Assembly (NCBI RefSeq): GCF_000621745.1
Contig: NZ_JHXK01000013.1
Coordinates: forward strand, 1 to 64,000
Length of the DNA: 64,000 bases
Direction of reading: 5' to 3'
Origin: Clostridium beijerinckii HUN142
Lineage (GTDB): Bacteria; Bacillota; Clostridia; Clostridiales; Clostridiaceae
Within the stretch, counting starts at the first letter, position 1, and each line of letters begins with the position of its first letter. The notes beneath the pieces were generated by a model. The model was not told the origin of the DNA and did no database searches. It saw nothing but the letters and a program-made list of their open reading frames with translations. Shown here piece after piece: positions 61,467 to 64,000 of this stretch. Position numbers and translations under genes: made by a program.

Positions 61467-62336
61467 ATGAAGAAATTTAAAAAAGTTTATATAGAGATAA
61501 CAAACGTGTGTAATTTAAGTTGTGATTTTTGTCCTAAAACATCTAGGAGACTCAGGTTTATGGATAAGAAGAGTTTTCAACATATTGTAAATAGTGTAAA
61601 ATTACACACTGATCATATATATTTTCATCTAATGGGAGAACCATTTTTGAATCAAAATCTAAAGGGTTTTCTGGATATAAGCGATGAAAGTTCATTGAAG
61701 GTTAATATAACTACTAATGGAACTTTAATAAGTGAAGTTAAAGATATATTACTTGATTCACAGGCCTTAAGGCAAGTTAATATTTCGCTGCATAGTTTTG
61801 AAGCCAATGATGGACATGTTAAGTTTAATGAATATATAGATAATATAGTTGAATTTGTTAAAGATGCAAGTGAAAAAACTAATATAATCACTTCTTTAAG
61901 GCTGTGGAATTTAGATACAAAGTATAGTGCTAGTAATAGTAGAAATGTTGATATTTTTGAATTTCTTGAGCAAAGATTTGAAATAAAATCCAGTTTGAGA
62001 GAAAATTTAAAGGAAAAAAATAGTTTTAAACTAAAAAATAATGTATATCTTAGTATGGGGGAAAAATTTAAATGGCCATCGTTGCAAGTTGAAGAATTAG
62101 GAGAAAGAGTTTTTTGCTATGGGCTTAGGGATCAAGTGGGGATATTAGTAGATGGAACAGTAGTGCCGTGTTGTTTGGATAGTGATGGCAGCATAGCACT
62201 TGGAAATATTTTTGAAAATACATTAGAAGAAATTTTAAATTCAAAAAGAGCTAAAGATATATATAATGGTTTTTCTGGAAGAAAAGCAGTAGAAGAATTG
62301 TGTAAAAAATGTGGATTTATAAATAGAGTGAGATAG
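61467..62336 (+). CDS. Radical SAM/SPASM domain protein
   Basis: 289 residues. Radical SAM cysteines Cys15, Cys19, Cys22 in NVCNLSCDFC; GEPFLNQ is the SAM-binding GEP-type motif; TNGTLI and SLHSF are further strands. The C-terminal part has the SPASM pattern: FCYGL, VDGTVVPCCLDSDGSIALGNIFENTLEEILNS and a final CKKC. SPASM enzymes carry extra iron-sulfur clusters and modify peptides or small molecules. The gene lies 15 bases ahead of a membrane HExxH protein. No precursor peptide was found beside it. Confidence 0.93.
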   Translation: MKKFKKVYIEITNVCNLSCDFCPKTSRRLRFMDKKSFQHIVNSVKLHTDHIYFHLMGEPFLNQNLKGFLDISDESSLKVNITTNGTLISEVKDILLDSQALRQVNISLHSFEANDGHVKFNEYIDNIVEFVKDASEKTNIITSLRLWNLDTKYSASNSRNVDIFEFLEQRFEIKSSLRENLKEKNSFKLKNNVYLSMGEKFKWPSLQVEELGERVFCYGLRDQVGILVDGTVVPCCLDSDGSIALGNIFENTLEEILNSKRAKDIYNGFSGRKAVEELCKKCGFINRVR

Positions 62337-62351
62337 AGGTGAATTGTTAAA

Positions 62352-63086
62352 ATGGAAATAGCAATTAAGTCAGTAGGTGTTTTTTTGTTAGTGTATTTTT
62401 CCTATTATTATTTGCTGAGATTTATACAATCGGTGTTTCAAGGGGCTGTGAGCAGTATAAATGCAGGGATGGCCAAGTTTATATATGCGTTGGGTACTCC
62501 GGCTCATGAACTTGCACATTTATTGGTAGCTGTTTTATGTCTTGCTAAAATAGAGCAAGTACAACTTTTCCCAAAAGGAAACAGGCCTGGATTTATAAGA
62601 TCAAGAGTTGGAAGTAGCATGCCATTTTTAATTAGTATCAAGGAATTTCTTATTGCTATAGCACCTGTCATAATAAATATACCATTATTCATATTCATAG
62701 AGAGTAAATTTGTGTTAAAAGATAGAGTGGCTGATATATCGAGAATCCTAGATCCGAGAATCCTAATAAGTAAAGAAGGTATAATAACTATATTTCTATT
62801 TTTAGTACTAATAAGTGGAATAGCTCCAAGTCATGAAGACTTTAAGGGGATGATAAAAGGGCTTATAATTTTTAGTATAGTTATATTTGGATTATCATTT
62901 TTAACTTCAATGTTTTTAGATATGAAGTGGGTAAACGCAAAGCCAATCTTAACAGTATTATTATATTATAGTGAAGTAATACTATTCGTGTTGATAATAA
63001 ATGCTATTATGCATTATAGGAATTGTTTTAAAATAACATGGATTATATTAATAAGTGCTATAAAACATGCTTTTAGAAAGAGCTGA
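62352..63086 (+). CDS. Membrane protein with HExxH motif, putative M50-like metalloprotease
   Basis: 244 residues, about six hydrophobic helices. A GTPAHELAHLLVAVLCL helix has the zinc motif HELAH (His52, Glu53, His56) and a later SGIAPSHEDFKGM segment may supply a further ligand. That arrangement suggests an intramembrane zinc protease, but the family is not one I can name. Ribosome site GAGGTG is 9 bases before the ATG. Close spacing with the radical SAM gene suggests they work together. Confidence 0.7.
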   Translation: MEIAIKSVGVFLLVYFSYYYLLRFIQSVFQGAVSSINAGMAKFIYALGTPAHELAHLLVAVLCLAKIEQVQLFPKGNRPGFIRSRVGSSMPFLISIKEFLIAIAPVIINIPLFIFIESKFVLKDRVADISRILDPRILISKEGIITIFLFLVLISGIAPSHEDFKGMIKGLIIFSIVIFGLSFLTSMFLDMKWVNAKPILTVLLYYSEVILFVLIINAIMHYRNCFKITWIILISAIKHAFRKS

Positions 63087-63147
63087 TGAATAATTGCTCC
63101 TAAATAGTAAGTACTTTGCAAAGATACGTAATACAGTATGAACAATT

Positions 63148-63512
63148 ATGGAAGTAAAAGATAGCAAAACAAAAGAAAATTTATTAAGATCATTTGCGGG
63201 AGAGAGTCAAGCTAGAAATATATATAACATAGCAGCATCTCAAGCGAAAAAAGATGGACTTTATGAAATTTAATCAGTATTTGATTATACAGCTAATGAG
63301 GAAAAGGAGCATGCAGAAGTCTTTTATAAGCAGCAAAGGAATTTGCAGGAGAAAATATACATATTGATGGTGCATATCCTGTCGACTATTATGATTCCAC
63401 TTTAAGATTACTTAAAGCAGCAAATCATAATGAAATGGAAGCGCTAAAAAATTGTCCGGTTTGAGGACATCCACAAGGATATTTTACTGCATTTAATGAA
63501 GATGATTTATAA
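63148..63512 (+). pseudogene. Rubrerythrin pseudogene
   Basis: The start is intact: MEVKDSKTKENLLRSFAGESQARNIYN is a rubrerythrin N-terminus with its Glu-containing FAGESQAR motif. A TAA stops it at residue 43 (after LYEI), the downstream part continues (NEEKEHAEVFYK) and then shifts frame, a central portion is missing, and the tail reads NCPV-stop-GHPQGYF, where TGA replaces a rubredoxin-site Cys codon. At least two stops, one frameshift and a deletion make a functional product unlikely. Confidence 0.85.
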
Positions 63513-63721
63513 TATTATGTACTTAATTAATAAGTGAATTAAAATACATAATATATGTATTCTGAAATTAAGGCTCTATATTCTAGTCTTAATTTAGCCT
63601 TTGGCTTATTAAGGCTTTAAATGTAAATTTATTATCGTAACATATATAATACTTTGAAATAACATTTTTATTGTATAAATATAGAAAAAATGGCGATACT
63701 CCTTGATAAGGAGTGATTATT

Positions 63722-64000
63722 ATGGTAAATAAAAAGAAATTATTCATAGGTATGACATTAGCATTAGGACTTATATTTTCGATAACATATTATTTTTCGG
63801 AGAAGTATATAACTAATAGGAATGCTAAAAATAATCCTGTATCATCAAGTGAGATAAATAATAAATTAAATGATAATATAAAGATTTACTTATATGCAGG
63901 TGAAAAGAAAGAAAAAGAATTAACATTGTCAGAGTTAAAGAAAGAGTTAAATATAGATAAAAACTTAACAGAAACAGAGTTATCAAAAGCACTAAAAGAT
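63722..64000 (+). CDS. Membrane-anchored or secreted protein, N-terminal part
   Basis: Open to the end of the window (93 residues). MVNKKKLFIGMTLALGLIFSITYYFSE is a signal anchor, followed by an Asn/Ser-rich spacer and then charged residues (NIKIYLYAGEKKEKELTLSELKKELNIDKN). Ribosome site AAGGAGTGATTATT precedes the ATG. The family is not recognised from this part. Confidence 0.7.
   Translation, partial: MVNKKKLFIGMTLALGLIFSITYYFSEKYITNRNAKNNPVSSSEINNKLNDNIKIYLYAGEKKEKELTLSELKKELNIDKNLTETELSKALKD

Overview
The window is about 30% G+C by eye and has strong AGGAGG ribosome sites, many Rho-independent terminators, spore-coat-like genes and anaerobe-type enzymes. This fits a spore-forming Clostridium of the sensu stricto group; gene content reminds me of C. 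beijerinckii and relatives, but the species is inference. It looks like ordinary chromosome: no phage, no transposase, no CRISPR array.

Layout. 1-6.2 kb: end of glutamate synthase small subunit, HD hydrolase, cation efflux transporter, small kinase-fold protein, DODA-type dioxygenase divergent from an HxlR regulator, nitroreductase, then a His-Gln-Lys tRNA cluster. 6.25-7 kb: gene-free stretch with three large inverted repeats. 7-13.6 kb: BrnQ transporter and a cellobiose-type PTS operon (IIA, IIB, 6-phospho-beta-glucosidase, IIC, RpiR regulator). 13.7-17.4 kb: minus-strand set of histidine kinase, NfeD, FloA, an acidic unknown protein and a LytTR response regulator, so a two-component pair brackets a flotillin module. 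17.9-22.8 kb: Eis-like acetyltransferase, HxlR regulator with a PNPOx-like protein, tRNA-Leu, and a NifU-like/GGGtGRT pair whose codon use suggests strong expression. 22.85-24.8 kb: a tandem pair of ~560-bp noncoding repeats with strong terminators and a G-rich spacer. 24.8-29.8 kb: diguanylate cyclase, a TfoX/methyltransferase chimera, small SRPBCC and NTF2-like proteins, and a PadR operon whose glycosyltransferase carries an in-frame stop. 30.5-38.1 kb: two coat-protein gene pairs around a zinc alcohol dehydrogenase, AIM24 protein, an Nramp transporter with a Fur box inside its promoter, D-lactate dehydrogenase and superoxide dismutase. 38.2-46.2 kb: unknown proteins, ilvD with a FadR-type regulator, DUF1540 protein, a 26-codon transcription unit, a GntR/auxin-efflux-type carrier operon and two more small proteins. 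46.3-57.1 kb: YyaL-like protein, a radical-SAM remnant, an ABC exporter, thiSGH behind a leader hairpin, TetR/MFS efflux and a CBS protein. 57.2-64 kb: DAACS symporter, DUF5658 and DUF488 proteins, L,D-transpeptidase, an unclassified structured RNA with promoter and terminator, a radical SAM/SPASM enzyme next to a membrane HExxH protein, a decayed rubrerythrin and the start of a membrane-anchored protein.

How the parts fit. Many units are small regulator-plus-target cassettes with the operator readable in the DNA (Fur, PadR, TetR, FadR-type, possibly HxlR). Decay is visible in four places: glycosyltransferase stop, TfoX/methyltransferase fusion, SPASM remnant, rubrerythrin. The best candidates for undescribed biology are the structured RNA at 61.0-61.25 kb, the NifU-like/GGGtGRT pair, the kinase-FloA-regulator operon, the radical SAM/HExxH pair and the tandem noncoding repeat. 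All functions are read from sequence by eye; no database search was run.
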